From: Zerene cesonia
Lineage: Eukaryota; Arthropoda; Insecta; Lepidoptera; Pieridae
NCBI RefSeq assembly: GCF_012273895.1
Contig: NC_052118.1
Span: 7,279,164-7,343,163, forward strand
DNA length: 64,000 bases
Reading direction: 5' to 3'
Position 1 is the first letter of the stretch. Each line of letters begins with the position of its first letter. The notes beneath the pieces were generated by a model. The model saw nothing but the letters and a program-made list of their open reading frames with translations, was not told the origin of the DNA and ran no database searches. This document shows, piece by piece, positions 26,534 to 38,935 of this stretch. The translations under genes were made by a program, and so were the position numbers.

Positions 26534-26537
26534 AGTA

Positions 26538-28456
26538 CTACGCGCCACGGTATGAACCAACATACGAGTTGCAATTAGGGCAGTAATGGTCAGCATTATT
26601 ACAAGTCTCTACGCAGTAGGGTAAACACGCACACGGCCAGCATCTGTAAGCAAATTACAATAAGAAATGTTATTACTAATACAAACATTGTTTTTAATAA
26701 AATATTAACTGCACAAGTCTTTCTTTATTTTGAATTAATAATATTTAAATTGTTTTAGGCGACGGTATGAGAGATAACTTATGAATCCAATTTTTTTTTT
26801 ATAAAAAAGTGATGATGATCACCACATATTTTTTCACATAACAATGGATTAACATTTGTATTGTCGTTCGACTATCTACTCGTGTAATTATATCAATTGC
26901 ATTATGGTATATCATAGGTATTATTTCAAGTATAGGTTTTAGTAATTAATAAATTCAATAGGGAGCTATTATATACGTAAATAAAGCAATTAATATTTAT
27001 TTTATTCCTAAAAAATTACTAACCATTACATAGTTACATAGTTTGACCAACGCTATAGTATAATGGAAACAAAAGCTGGTTATAGTCAAAACATTTGCAT
27101 GTTTTATAACAGTTTCAAGAAACGTTCACTTTTCATATTTTATACAAATTATAATCGTTTCATCGCTCCATATTTTATAATACCAGACTTGTTTAAACAC
27201 AGCACATGTATGCTGTAACAGCGTATACTTTATACCTGCTGTTTTTTATAACACTTTTTATAAAGTACTAGCTTTTGCCGCACGCGTTATTTCAGAGTAG
27301 TTTAATAAATGTTATTATACATATAAACCTTTCTATTGAATCAATCTATCTTTTAAAAAAACCCGCGTCAAAATGAGTTGTAGTTTTTGTAGATCGCAAA
27401 CAGGGAGATAGACACAGCCGGGGACTTTATTTTATAATTTTTAGTGATTCAATTAATATCGCTGTATAGTAAGCCATCATTTCAATCAATACCACTGTTA
27501 AAAATTTATTCATTCATTTGAGTATAATATTAAAAATTTTACGATTATAAATAATTTATTTATTACTAGCTGCGCCCCGCGATTTCACCCGCGTAAGTCC
27601 GTATCTCGTAGGAATATCGGGATAAAAAGTTATTCCAGTTGTCCAGCTATCTACGTACCAAATTTCATAGCAATCGGTTCAATAGTTTTTGCGTGAAAGA
27701 GCAACAAACACACACACATCCTTACAAACTTTTGCATTTATAATATTAGTAGGATTTGCTTAATTATTTATGAGTTACACAAAATAAGCACAAGAAGCAG
27801 AGAGACATTAATAGTATTTCACAACGTGTGTGAAATAGGTAATAACATAATGCAAATGTTTAATTATATTGTCGCTCGAACATTATTTCTCCAGTGCAAT
27901 GGGTTTTCTCACGCAAATGCTTATCGACGATATTATTTCCACATTGTGAAGCAGTAAAATAAATACCTATGAATTACTTAATTATTAATTCTTGAAATGA
28001 GTGTGCGAAAAGAAATAAATATCTATGGAATTGAAAACATTTTCACGTACGAATATAGATTTTTAAAATATACTGAATAGTAATATATCAACGCGAATAT
28101 TACCTACCATGCAGAATCTGTATCTGGTTTATAAAATTAACGCCACGCCTTAAAGTAGAATACAGAAGAATCATAACTCACCCAATTAAGCATATTAAAA
28201 GAGCGAACAAATGCGTTCTGACTGAAGGCATTCTTTCTACCCTGGTTGTTATGTGCTGCCCACAGGAGCCGCAAATGATTGTCGCTGAGTTTGGACCCAT
28301 AGCATTAGTCACTATAACGGGGACGACATTGGACCCCTGGATGACTGTAGCCTGCATGGGCATCGCCTGAGGCTGGTTGGTGACGGGGTAGTCCTGGGGC
28401 GGACCGGGATACGGTGGTGGATTTTGTGGTGGGTACGTGTGCGCTTCACCCCCCAT
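26538..28456 (-). CDS. LITAF-domain protein (gene B), two coding exons
   Basis: Coding exons are 28182-28456 and 26538-26643, giving a 126-residue product. The donor reads GG|gtgagt and the acceptor cttacag|A, so the intron (1538 bases) splits a Gly codon. Seen in the protein: a Pro-rich N-terminus with a PPPY motif (about residues 13-16), the CxxC knuckle CGSC (62-65), a hydrophobic stretch (about 82-102, LFALLICLIG then CWPCACLPYC), and HYCPNC (111-116). This is the full LITAF (SIMPLE-like) domain: two half zinc sites bridged by a membrane-dipping hydrophobic segment. Known family members sit on the cytosolic face of late endosomes and lysosomes and bind NEDD4-type ligases through PPxY. The domain assignment is firm; the cellular role here is inference. 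The ATG used is the first after an acceptor (tttcag at 28463-28468). An upstream exon may add six residues. A poly(A) signal AATAAA lies on the minus strand at 28533 minus 2000 (26528-26533), just past the stop. Confidence 0.9.
27268..27447 (-). mobile_element. Decayed Helitron (second type)
   Basis: The minus strand starts near TCACTAAAAATTATAAAATA and ends GCAAAAGCTAG. The interior resembles 13875-14042 (cttt..ttgaatcaatctatc and aaaaaaacccgcgtcaaaat) with many changes. Confidence 0.5.
27566..27754 (-). mobile_element. Short Helitron, complete
   Basis: On the minus strand it starts TCCTACTAATATTATAAATG and ends GGGGCGCAGCTAG, with A before and T after. It lies in the intron of gene B. Confidence 0.75.
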
Positions 28457-29504
28457 GCTTGTCTGAAATTAATTTTGAATGCTCTAGTGTTCATAAAAAA
28501 TGGCGTAATGAAGCAGGAAGAAGTAGTTAGTTAAGGAAGGTTAAACTAAAAAATTAATTTTATCTATGACATTTTTAATGGCGAAAGAGTAAATACTTAT
28601 AGTAGTAATTACTTATAATAAATAATCAAAATGTTTCGATTAATCGGACCTGTATTTTCGCTTAGATAGCATTCTTCGAAATGTTTGGTAGCGATAAATT
28701 CTGATTATAAGTAAAGATTATTATTTACTAGCTAGTAAGATAAGGATGAATAATATTTCGGTAATTTTTTAAAATATCACACTGTTTCTGAAGGCATTTT
28801 TATCGTTGTTTTATTTCAGCTAAAACTATTTACAGGAATGAGTCATAGCGCGAATACGATCGTGCCGTAGAATATATTTACTAGGCGTTGCTTTCTTTTT
28901 TCATAACCTATTTGTGGATGAAAACCTTTTTGTATTATCCAATTTCTATTATTTTCACTATAACTGTTATATACACTATGGTATTTAGGCACTGATTCAA
29001 TGAGAAGCTAAACAGTTTTCAGTAGTTTTAACAATTCAAATAACATATTAATGAAATAAACATCAAAGGGCTCACTATAAGACTAATATGTGATTTTTTA
29101 TACTCTGATATCTCAATTCCGTAGATCTATTTGTTTTTTATCAAATAATTGAATTATAGCTCTAAAAATAGCGCTTTTACGTTATTAACTGCCACTTATA
29201 CAATAATTAAACTCCTTAGTTAATTATCGTTACGCTTATCATGAAAAACCACCTAACAAAGGAAAGGACACGTATACTATTTCATTATCAATTTGCTAGC
29301 GTTCATGACATCATTTCTTTTATCAAGTAATATTGATTTGATGACGTAGTTGTAACGGATTTCTCTTGAAATTGTTATAAAAAAACTACCACATGAGTGT
29401 TTCGACATAATCAAGGAAAGTTTATAGAACTTCCGAGATTACAATTATTGCAATATACTATTTTGTTTGAATTTATAATTTGCTCTAAAACATTATCTAC
29501 TTAC

Positions 29505-29614
29505 ATTCTTTTCCATCGATGAAACACTTCAAGAATTTGCAAAGATTGTCTTTTAAATTAAATATTCACTAAAAACCACGAATTAGCACTCGTTATCACG
29601 TTTCGACTTCGACT
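29505..29614 (-). other. Probable first exon of gene B (5' UTR plus six codons)
   Basis: On the minus strand a TCAGT initiator (A at 29614) begins a 110-base stretch ending in a strong donor, GAAT|gtaagtag, at 29505. An ATG at 29516 opens ATG GAA AAG AAT. If spliced to the acceptor ahead of 28462, the reading continues ACA AGC ATG GGG, in frame with gene B, giving MEKNTS before the internal Met. Frame agreement and a consensus donor support it; no transcript evidence is available. The same acceptor layout (tttcag plus six in-frame bases before ATG) occurs in gene A, whose own first exon is not identified. One weak possibility for A is ATGCAC followed by gtgagt near 23503-23512. Confidence 0.5.
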
Positions 29615-29650
29615 GAACAGCCGATCAACTAACTCCTTTGATAAACACGT
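29610..29650 (-). promoter_or_regulatory. Candidate core promoter of gene B
   Basis: The minus strand carries TCAGT, the arthropod initiator consensus, with its A at 29614. A weak TATA-like TTTATC lies about 30 bases upstream. The call depends on the first-exon model for gene B and is otherwise unsupported. Confidence 0.3.
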
Positions 29651-31582
29651 GTGCTGCAAAATAAAGACTGAATTGGGTTCTGTTGTTTTAAATTTATATC
29701 AACTTTTGGTTTGTTTATTTGCACTTTTTCTTTTACAATTTGTAATTCATCTGATTTCACATATAATCATGAGTTTGTTTATACGTATGTAATTAAATAG
29801 AATTTCGTAAAAATAGATTCCTAGTTTTTAAGTTATTTTTCTTACATTATATACTTCATTTATATTTAATTACGTTATCGTTAAATTTGTTGAATTCATT
29901 AGTCGCTTGTTTTTATTCAAAATATTAAATTTGAAACATAAATATTATCTATTTTTAGTATCATAGTGTTGCCTAGGTTAAGTCTGTAATTGAAATTTCC
30001 AGAACAAGAAAGCATTTTTTAATTAAAAATAAATAAATAATAGAACTCTATCTGCAAAAGGGTACAATTTAGAATTCTAAAAAGAGCCACGAAACCCTAA
30101 ATAATTTTCAAATACCCATCGATAACGTTCTTCGAGTAACATATTACATGATAAACCTAGATAACGATAACTGATTTTAGAACAAGCGAACCAATATAAA
30201 AAATTTGCCAACCCTATGTCAAAATTTAATACACTTTCAATGCTATACAAAACAACAGCTTAATGCAGACCCAGATATTATTTCACAAATAAATGCTGAA
30301 CACAAAAACACTGTACACCTAAAACATAAATTATTAAAGTTATCAAAAATGAAGATATGAGAAACGCTGTCAAGAGAGATAAGTTAATCTTGATGGAAAA
30401 CGTATTTCAGTAATGCAAGAGCAGAATCAAAATATACACTGCTGATCTATCATTTAGAGAACTTTTGTTTTTCGGAAGCATACACGTCTGTTTCATAAAA
30501 ATATCAGTTCGATATAAGCATGTTTTGCATTAGAATACAATGAAATATATGGATATTTATATTTTATAGTTTTTCTATGTGTATAATACTCATTTTAGAA
30601 CATTTGAATGAGTTGCTATTTTCGAAGCTCTGATACTATGGAAAATCAACTATTCAACGAAAAAATGGTCGGAAAGTATGCGGTAACGCCAATCATCGTA
30701 ACTGTTCTATTTAATTTACTATATTCATATGTTCCTTCTATCATAGGACGTAATGACAATAGCGTATTAATCATTAATACAATTTATTCGAATTTAGTAC
30801 CGATGTCTCATGTCACAGATAAGCCAGAGGCGAATGAATCATAGCGTATCTGATAAATGTTTCGCAAGAAGTGCACCTTTTTACATAAATCTTATTTTAC
30901 TCATAACACGATAACCGTTCAAAAACATTTTATAATCAGTGCTCGAACTACTTACTCAGTATCATTGAAAATCTGTATTCATTCCAATATCATCATGCAT
31001 TATAAGATTATCAGAAAAGAAAATACATTCAATTTCCATTATTTACTTTGAATGATTTCCAAAGATTACAATTAATTTAAAGAAATTAAAATAGAAATCT
31101 TATCATTGACACAGGTATTCAATACTTAGTGGTACCATAAGCAAAAGGCGAACAAATGAACTACTTTTAAACCATACAACCTTTTGTATTAGCGTAAAAA
31201 CCATCCATATATTTTACTTATAGGCCGATCGTTGACAAAATTAAACCAGGGCGGGTATCCAATCCCCAAAACAGAAGAAAAACGTGGTCTGCATTGAAAT
31301 TCGGCTGATAACGTTAGGCTGGGTTACCTTGTTTCCGATTCGTATTTACAATACGTTTCGTACATTTGTTTTCTTAAAAGAAGTGTTTTTTTTATCATTG
31401 ATACGTGTACCGTGAGACATGGATACGATTTTAAAATAAGGTTTCTGACAAAGTCGAAATGTTTCTTTGCTTTTTGTACCTATTAAATCCTATATAGTTA
31501 TTATTGCACCAGCATCATTACAAGACATAATATAGTTAGAACAATGAGAGAGATTATTCTCTCTACTATGGGAAAAGTAATA
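29651..31582. other. No gene recognised upstream of gene B
   Basis: AT-rich. The ORFs 30608-30844 and 30857-31051 have no recognisable features. Confidence 0.55.
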
Positions 31583-31593
31583 TAAACTATAGT

Positions 31594-31798
31594 GAAGTCC
31601 CGTGTCACCTAGTGGGGTATGGGGCAGATGATGTACATCCGTTTCACTGATCGATTTTCTTTAGGGACAAGTAGGTGATCAGCCTTCTGTGTCCTGCCAG
31701 ACCGAGACATTTTTTTTTTGTGCGTCCCCACCGGGAATTAAACCCAGGACCCCTCGGTTCTACGCTCACGCGTTAACCACTGTACCAAGGAGGCGGTC
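31594..31798 (-). mobile_element. tRNA-derived SINE with target duplication
   Basis: The minus strand reads gcctccttggtacagtggtt, a B box ggtttaattcc, tgtgcgtccc region, an A run, ggtctggcaggacacagaag and tgatcacctacttgtcc. It is flanked by the 11-base direct repeat taaactatagt at 31583-31593 and 31799-31809. Confidence 0.8.
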
Positions 31799-31809
31799 TA
31801 AACTATAGT

Positions 31810-34267
31810 AATAAAAGGAAAATAAATAGAAATAAATTTGCATTTTCGATGTCCGCTCCACGTATGATTGAAATTTATTTCTTAACACAAATAAACAGTC
31901 GAATCACTTTCCCTTCCATTAATTTATAGTTTAATATTTGCCTCATACAAATACCATCCAGTGAAGCCATTCGCTACATCTGCCACTGAAATAAAAAAGC
32001 AAGCGAACGTATGATATTATCTAGATTCTACCCAGACAGATAAATCCCTTCGAATATGTTTTAACTTCCCTTTTTATCTTATTCCATGTAAGTAAAATTT
32101 TAAATGTCACTAACATTTTGCTGTTAGAATAAAAATTCTTTCAGACCAATAGCTTTATCATGTTATTTACTTCGTCCCACTTAAACAAATGAACTTAAGC
32201 TTTTACATAAAATAAGATAAAAGAAAGCATCAAGTCATATTATTACATTACTTATTGAGAAACGAATATAAAAATGTGTTCAGAAAACCTAACACTGATC
32301 TGACGATATACGTTTGTTTGTATATTTGCTTAATGATTACAACGGTTCCCTATTATCCCATTTCAGATACAATCACGTTGATTACTTTCTCACAATATCC
32401 GAATACGGTCCCAATATAGCATAGATTCGTAATGTATTGCATACGTCAGTCATCTCATCAGCGTATTGGTCGGAATCATGAGCACTTAATACAGCATGGA
32501 GGGTGCTGGCTCACAAAGGGCCTCTATTTGTCCTACACCCGGCTCTGAGCAAGCAATTGCCTAATTGAAACGTCGACTATGCTTCACCATGTACCGTCAG
32601 CAACGACGCTTGGCGTTGACAGTTTTTTACATAACGTTTAATCGCAATATATCATTTACGTGAGTTACTTTCAATGAAAAAATTTGTACACAGGCCACGT
32701 AGTGTTTAATGGTATATATTTGTTTGCATTTAAAACAAACTGCTGATTGGTCTTCATTGTTGTCTGTACGTGAATCCGTTCAAATATGATGGACGATTGT
32801 TATTGTTACTTTATGTAATTACATAATGACGTTATTATGTATGAGTATGGTAATTATTGATCCTATCTCGAATGATATTTGTAGACATTGATATATGATA
32901 CGCTATTATTAACTTGTTTAAATTATTGTAGTCATGCCAGTACTAATAATTTTGTTTTTTATATTATTTATTGATTTAAAATTATTTGCAAACGTAGATA
33001 TATGTATATAATATAAAATATACGTATAATTTTTTATAAAGCATTTATCTCTAAGCAATAGTAATAAAGTGTGTTTGTAAACCTCAAGTAGCTTATTTTT
33101 ATAAAACAATTTATTTGAAATGTTGTAAAACGTATAATACTAATTTTTATACATACACTAAATATAAATAATATGAACTTTTTCTTCGTTAAAATTATCA
33201 GAAAATATTCTTATTTATTGAAATATTATTATAAAAAACGTCTTGTAACTTACCTCAAAGCTCTTAAATATGCTGTAAATTGTATTTTCTTTACGACACC
33301 ATGAAATTTTAATAAACGATGCGATGTTTATTTGACAATACTATTATTATACTTGCATTAATCTTTGTGACCAAAACATAAAACGCATCAATGCTTGATC
33401 AAATCATATTAATAAATGCAGTAAATTCTCTCACAAAATATTCAGGCTACACACTCCTTCCTTCTGTGTCCTCTGAGATTCGATATTAAAACGCTTCTCT
33501 TTAAAAAGTAGAACAATATGACACACGACATTCTAAAAGTGCAAAATTCATATGAAACCACAGTACGTGTGGTCGGGAAAGCGAAATTGAAAATAAACCG
33601 CTACAAGCCACGGTCGAAAAGTTTCGCGACACACTCCAAATGACCGTGGAGGACACTCAAATGTTCCATAACTTTATTATTGCTATTCGAGATGCCTCCA
33701 ACTCATGAGTTTGCAATTGTGACGTCACATTTAACAGTCATGAGAGTTTGATTGTCTTGTTCAATAAAATTCATTGTTTGTTATCTTTCTTTGTGAAAAA
33801 TATTAGATATTTTATCTATGTACTTATTAATACTATAAATTAAATTCTTCATGTGTAACACACACAGACACTGATATATTATGAATAACTTGATATCTGC
33901 TCATCTTTACATTAAACTTACGTGTTTATATTATAATGGGTTTATAGACTGGATATAATAACCATATCGCGTGTTAATTCGGATTGATCCATTATCGCAC
34001 GCGTTTAATTTTGAAGAAGCCATCAATAATTTTAATTGTATCGAATTTGTAGCGCCTGTCAAAAAGAAATAGCAAGTTTGAGGTGTGCGTATCGAAGCTG
34101 GTCATTTTTACTTCAATCTTCGAGATATGCCTAAATAGGAGCAGCTAATTTTCTTAACAATTTTTTTTCTTTAATTTTTTCTTTATAAAAATAAGAAGCT
34201 TAGAGATATACTGGGCTTTATCCTGTCCGTCCTTTCTCTTCGTTAATAGTCAAAGACTAAACTAACT
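31810..34267. other. No gene recognised
   Basis: One GC-richer block, about 32450-32630, contains gtcagcaacg...cgttgac, an imperfect hairpin; purpose unknown. Confidence 0.5.
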
Positions 34268-34603
34268 TATTGTGGGAGTCGAGCGCGCTTCGGCACGAAT
34301 TGGGCCAGCTCGCACCGGGGAAGTACCACACCCCCACCGAAAACCGGCGTACAATAGTGGCATGCCACTGTGTTTCGTACGGTGAGTGGGGGAGCTGGAG
34401 GCACCTTTCCTTTTCCTCACCCGTCCCAGTCCTTTCCTTCTTTCCATTCGTCAATCCTTTCCTTTCCTTTACCCCTTAAAAGCGGGCAACACATTCGCAG
34501 AGGCACTAACTTTATGAATGTTCATGGGCGGTGGTGATTGCTTACCATCAGGCGAACCACCAGCTCAGCTGTCCGCTATGAGATAAAAAAGAAATAAAAA
34601 AAT
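34268..34603 (+). repeat. Dispersed SINE/LINE-tail repeat, best copy
   Basis: Starts tgtgggagtcgagcgcgctt; continues ccagctcgcaccggggaagt, gcatgccactgtgtttcgta, ggcaacacattcgcagaggc and gttcatgggcggtggtgatt; ends cttaccatcaggcgaaccac plus an A-rich tail. Overlapping ORFs on both strands are explained by this repeat. Confidence 0.7.
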
Positions 34604-36331
34604 AAATCCACAGTAAAGTAAACAAAAAGAAATAGAAATTGTTGAAAACCATACATTTCATTTAGCAGATTTGAAGCGAGATTCACAAGGGCGACTTCGT
34701 TTGAAATATGTAGCAGCAAACGAACACAAATCGTACCACTCTTATAAACTACTACAATTGTGGCCCCCTAGAGCACTTTACTAACTTTAAAGTTTTAATG
34801 TTAGTCATATGCAAATGTATCCCTGAAGTCAGCATGGTAGATTCGGGGAGCTCCCTGGAGTTAATGTTTTCATCCATTAACTCGACCGCGCACTTATGAA
34901 ATTCGTGCCCGCGATCCGAACGAGATTACACGGGCTAGCTGACATGTTTCCATTCGTAGGGCTGCCCATTTTTATAATCTTTCTTGGAAATTCTGTAGAC
35001 ATATCTTTTTAGAGACACGATTATAATCACGGTTTAGTCAACCAAACATCTATTAACTGCTTATTACGGGCTATTTTGTTGCCTATCAGTGAAAATTTTT
35101 CAATTCCATTCAAAAGTACATTTTTTAGAAAGCATGTATTTGAAAGTTGTAATTTAAAATACGTATTTATCAAATATAATATTTTGTTAACATTTGAGTT
35201 TTTTTGACCAAGTCATCAAAGTTATGTTATTCGATTGAATAGATATCCATTTATGAGTTATAGGTAAACATTGTATAAATTAATTATCGGAATGTCTTTT
35301 GCAATTTTGATGTGAAGGTGTCGTTAAAGCATATTGCAGAATTCTACGGAAAACCTCTTTCTTGAAGATTCACGTTTACAACATTACAATGAAATTATAT
35401 CGTTAAATCAAATTTAATCAAATATCGACACCCCTAGTCCCGCCTACTCGTTACCTGCCTGATGGCACCTCAGGCGTACATTGCGTCTTACACGCCGACC
35501 ATTCTCATTAGAGCCATGATTACACATCATTCACTCCTCGAACACCTAATCACAGAACGAACCAGGGGGGATGGAGGGATCAAAGTAAAGTGGGAAATCG
35601 GTTGGCAGGTTAAACCGTATTTGCTAATGGAATACAGATGTGAAGATGAACAACATTCTGAGGTTTACCGTAATACCAACACGTTGTTTCTATTCTATCG
35701 TCTGCCGTAAGCTTTGAGGTGTAAAATACTAAACATTTTGTACACTTGAATGCTCTTGAAATTTTAATAGGGTTGCTCTATAACATACTTTCAATCTAAG
35801 CTTACAAATATACATAATACTTGTAATAAAAGAATCTATTTAAGCAGTATTAAGACGAATTTATATTAAGAATTCTATATTCTAAATATTTGAAGATCAA
35901 GCCAGAAGAACTTTCATAGATATTTGGGATAATTTCACAAATACCTTCCCTGTTCAGCTTAATGTAAAAGCCTTTAACAATGTTGGACGGTCGATACCCT
36001 GACACTTCTTCCAATCGGCTCATTGTTATAAACTTTATATGAAGTTTCGGTAAGTTGGAGGGAATTACCTCACCGTCTTAATTAGGAACGCCCATTAACA
36101 AAACCTTTTACGAGTCAATAATAAATTAGGATCTCTTTGCGGTGAACTAAGTTTTATAGCCTCGGGAGTTAAGTTAATTTCAAATTTGTTTCATTTTGCT
36201 TACAACTTTACATAATGTTCGAGTACGAGCTAATAATGGGTGTCAAAAGTAGGCAATTTTTAAGAGGGTTATTTTTTATTCCCGATGTCAAATTTCTCGT
36301 GGGTGATTAATATTTCAATAGGACTATGCGA
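34604..36331. other. No gene recognised
   Basis: Moderately GC-richer at 34840-34970 and 35430-35710. The ORF 35462-35710 (MAPQAYIASYTPTIL...) shows no domain I know. Confidence 0.5.
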
Positions 36332-36402
36332 AAGAACTTTTAGTTTTGGCACAGTTATGGGCACCTTATGTGCCCATAACTGTGCCAAAACTAAAAGTTC
36401 TT
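36332..36402. repeat. Perfect 33-bp inverted repeat, 5-base loop
   Basis: The left arm 36332-36364 begins aagaacttttagttttggca, and the right arm 36370-36402 is its exact reverse complement. The loop is cttat. There are no mismatches in 33 pairs. Confidence 0.95.
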
Positions 36403-36779
36403 CTTGTTTACAGATTCACTAAATTAAACTTTGCGAAAGAATTTAAAAAGATAATTTATGTACATTTTCGTTTACGTTCTCGTACCATAACATAACACAA
36501 AATACATTTCGAATATTAGTTCCCAATGAATTTTTTTATGTTTTTTTGGTTGTAAAACATGTAGGAATAAAACCGCATTGCTTGCGTGTTTATAAGCTAA
36601 ATATTGCACTAAAAAAACTTTCAAACATTAAAAATACCACATTATAATTGATTGTCTAATTCACTAGTCTTATTAAACCTACAAGTCTTCAAATATACAA
36701 ATCGACACTTGTGAGAAGCGAATCCATCCGAAATAGCCCATTTACACGTAGAATAATTTTTAAATTTGGAATACCCAAC

Positions 36780-36905
36780 GATTCTCTCGAATGGCGGGCG
36801 GTCGGAAGTGACGTAGCAGGTAGATAATAACAGCGGTGCGCCCCGCATTGTGCAGCTTCCGGCGAGCCCTCACTGCGATAATCTTCGACGTACGTAATTT
36901 TCAAA
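36780..36905. other. GC-rich island, possible exon or promoter
   Basis: A short GC-rich, CpG-containing block stands out against AT-rich flanks. On the minus strand an ATG at 36848 opens MRGAPLLLSTCYVTS and reaches a GG|gtattcc donor-like site near 36780. On the plus strand gtgcag|CTTCCGG...TCGAC|gtacgta could be a 35-base mini-exon. Neither is supported by homology I recognise. It lies about 500 bases left of the candidate exon at 37395. Confidence 0.2.
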
Positions 36906-37394
36906 TTGGACAAGAAATTTTAGGAGTCGCATTGTTAGGTAAATTATATAGTCGTATTAACGGCATTGCTGTGTTAGATTATTCTACTGTAGAGTTTTGT
37001 ATTGTTGTGAGAGAGATAAGATGTACATTCGCAATTTATTTAATAAATGGATTTGTATGATTCTTGTTATTAATAAAGTGGGCATAAACTGGTAGTCGAT
37101 TATTAACATAAAATAATAATTACAGCTACTGTAAGTATTATAATTAGATGACATTCTTATATTTATGTTTTAAATCATTTAATTGGTATTCAGCTGCTGA
37201 GTGTGATTTTTTATATCATAGCGTGCCCGCTACTGGGAAGGGCAAGGAAAAGGAAACGGGCCTCTAGTGTTAAAATATTCTACAGAATTGCTTTATCAAA
37301 ACATTTTTTTCAAGTAGTTAATAATAGAGATTAATATGAGATGATTTGATAAATAAATTAAAAAATAACAGCTCCGTGCATTTCTCTGTTCCAG

Positions 37395-37487
37395 CACCCT
37401 TCTTTGTGCAGTGACCCCCGAGGCTCCCCTGCGCAAACAGTCGTCAAGAAACCGGGAACACCTGAGATCAACACAGCACAATTATAA
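37395..37487 (+). other. Candidate terminal exon, unrecognised
   Basis: A pyrimidine tract and acceptor (tttctctgttccag) precede a GC-richer stretch that is unlike its AT-rich surroundings. One frame reads HPSLCSDPRGSPAQ..., ending NTAQL and stop; a second frame (TLLCAVTPEAPLRKQ...) is also open for over 40 codons. No convincing 5' splice site follows, so a terminal exon would fit the first frame. I do not recognise either peptide. The minus strand is open too (37296-37481), so the coding strand is uncertain. It could equally be a conserved non-coding block. Confidence 0.22.
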
Positions 37488-38935
37488 GATCAGCGTTATT
37501 GCCTTACAACAACTTATACTAATTAAATGTAAACATTTCTTCTCTGATAGCTTTAAGTTCAAATTACGGTTTCTATAAGGGTCTACTTATGATTAATTGT
37601 TATTGCTGTAAAGCTGACACCTTTGAAAGTCATTAACGATTAATATATTTGAGATTGGACATTTTAATTTGCGCGCCATAAATTATGCATCGCAGCTCTG
37701 TTTAATATAATCTTTGAGAGTTCATTAATAAGGAATTAGTTTGAAATCGTGTTTATGACATAAGGGCGAGGCAACAATAAAAAACATATTGAAATACCTG
37801 CTGAAGCTGGCATAAAGAGCAACTGCACATCAATTCCATAAATATTAAAAAAATATTGTAACCAGTTTTACTGTAAATTAAAAGGGGAGTATACGTATCC
37901 AAACACAACAAGAGGACCAATGGAATTTATTACAAAAATCTCAAACTGTCCGGAATTAATTCGATCGTCGTTAGCAATATTTATGAGGTGTTTGGGCTTC
38001 TGTCATATCTCGGCCTGCACGCACTTCCACAACATTGAACTGCGACTAAACACAAGGGACGCAGCGATAAACAACATCCTTTGTAAGTATAAAAATTCTA
38101 TACAAACAAGCCCGCGGACGCAAACATTCTGGTTGGTCCGGCAGATGAAACATGCACTATTTTTCTATAGCAATAATGTTGTAGTAATCAATTTATCTTG
38201 ATTTTAAGCTCATTCCTAAAAGAAGAGGAAGACCAAAGACTAATCTTGAATAGAATAGAAAATCTTGATTTTATTTTATTTATTATTTACCTTTGTTCCG
38301 CAAAAATAAAACATCCATACTTTTGTCATGAAGAATGTAAAAGTCTTAAATGTTCACCACTAATGGATAGTACCCGCGGATATGAAATAAAAAGGTCAAT
38401 TCTATAGGTTAGCTTTTTTCATCAACCAATTCTAAGATGGGTATTATAAAACTAAATAATAAGAAGTTGTCTCGTTTTTCTGCATAGAAGCGACAGAATT
38501 TCATCCTAAATAATACATTTCGTTAACAATTTTTTTACGACTAATAAGCCCTCTGTGCAAAAAATAAATTTATCATCCTCATTGAGCATCATAACCGAAA
38601 CCTTGTTTTTACATTATGCCAAGGAAAAGATCAATCTTATTATCAATAAGTCATCAAAAACTTGTATTACGATCTCTTACTAATCTCTATGTAATAATGG
38701 AAAGTTCATCTTAAGCATATAAAAATCCAGTGTGACGTATGTTCCCAATGGAGTCTTCACCAACTCAACTGATTTTGTTTAAATTTGGCATTTTATGTGT
38801 CATTTGGTCCAACTTAAGATATGGGATAGTCCAACTTAAGATATTTCGAATAGTTATCCCAATAATTTATCATCTTAATATTTTTATTACTCCGCCACAG
38901 CAACGCGTCGCTGGGTATGCTAGTATAATAATAAA

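Noticed and set aside
28312..28494. Minus ORF overlapping gene B exon 1
   Set aside because: Different frame of the same exon with no LITAF motif.
34257..34479. Overlapping ORFs on both strands
   Set aside because: Fully inside a dispersed repeat present several times in the window.
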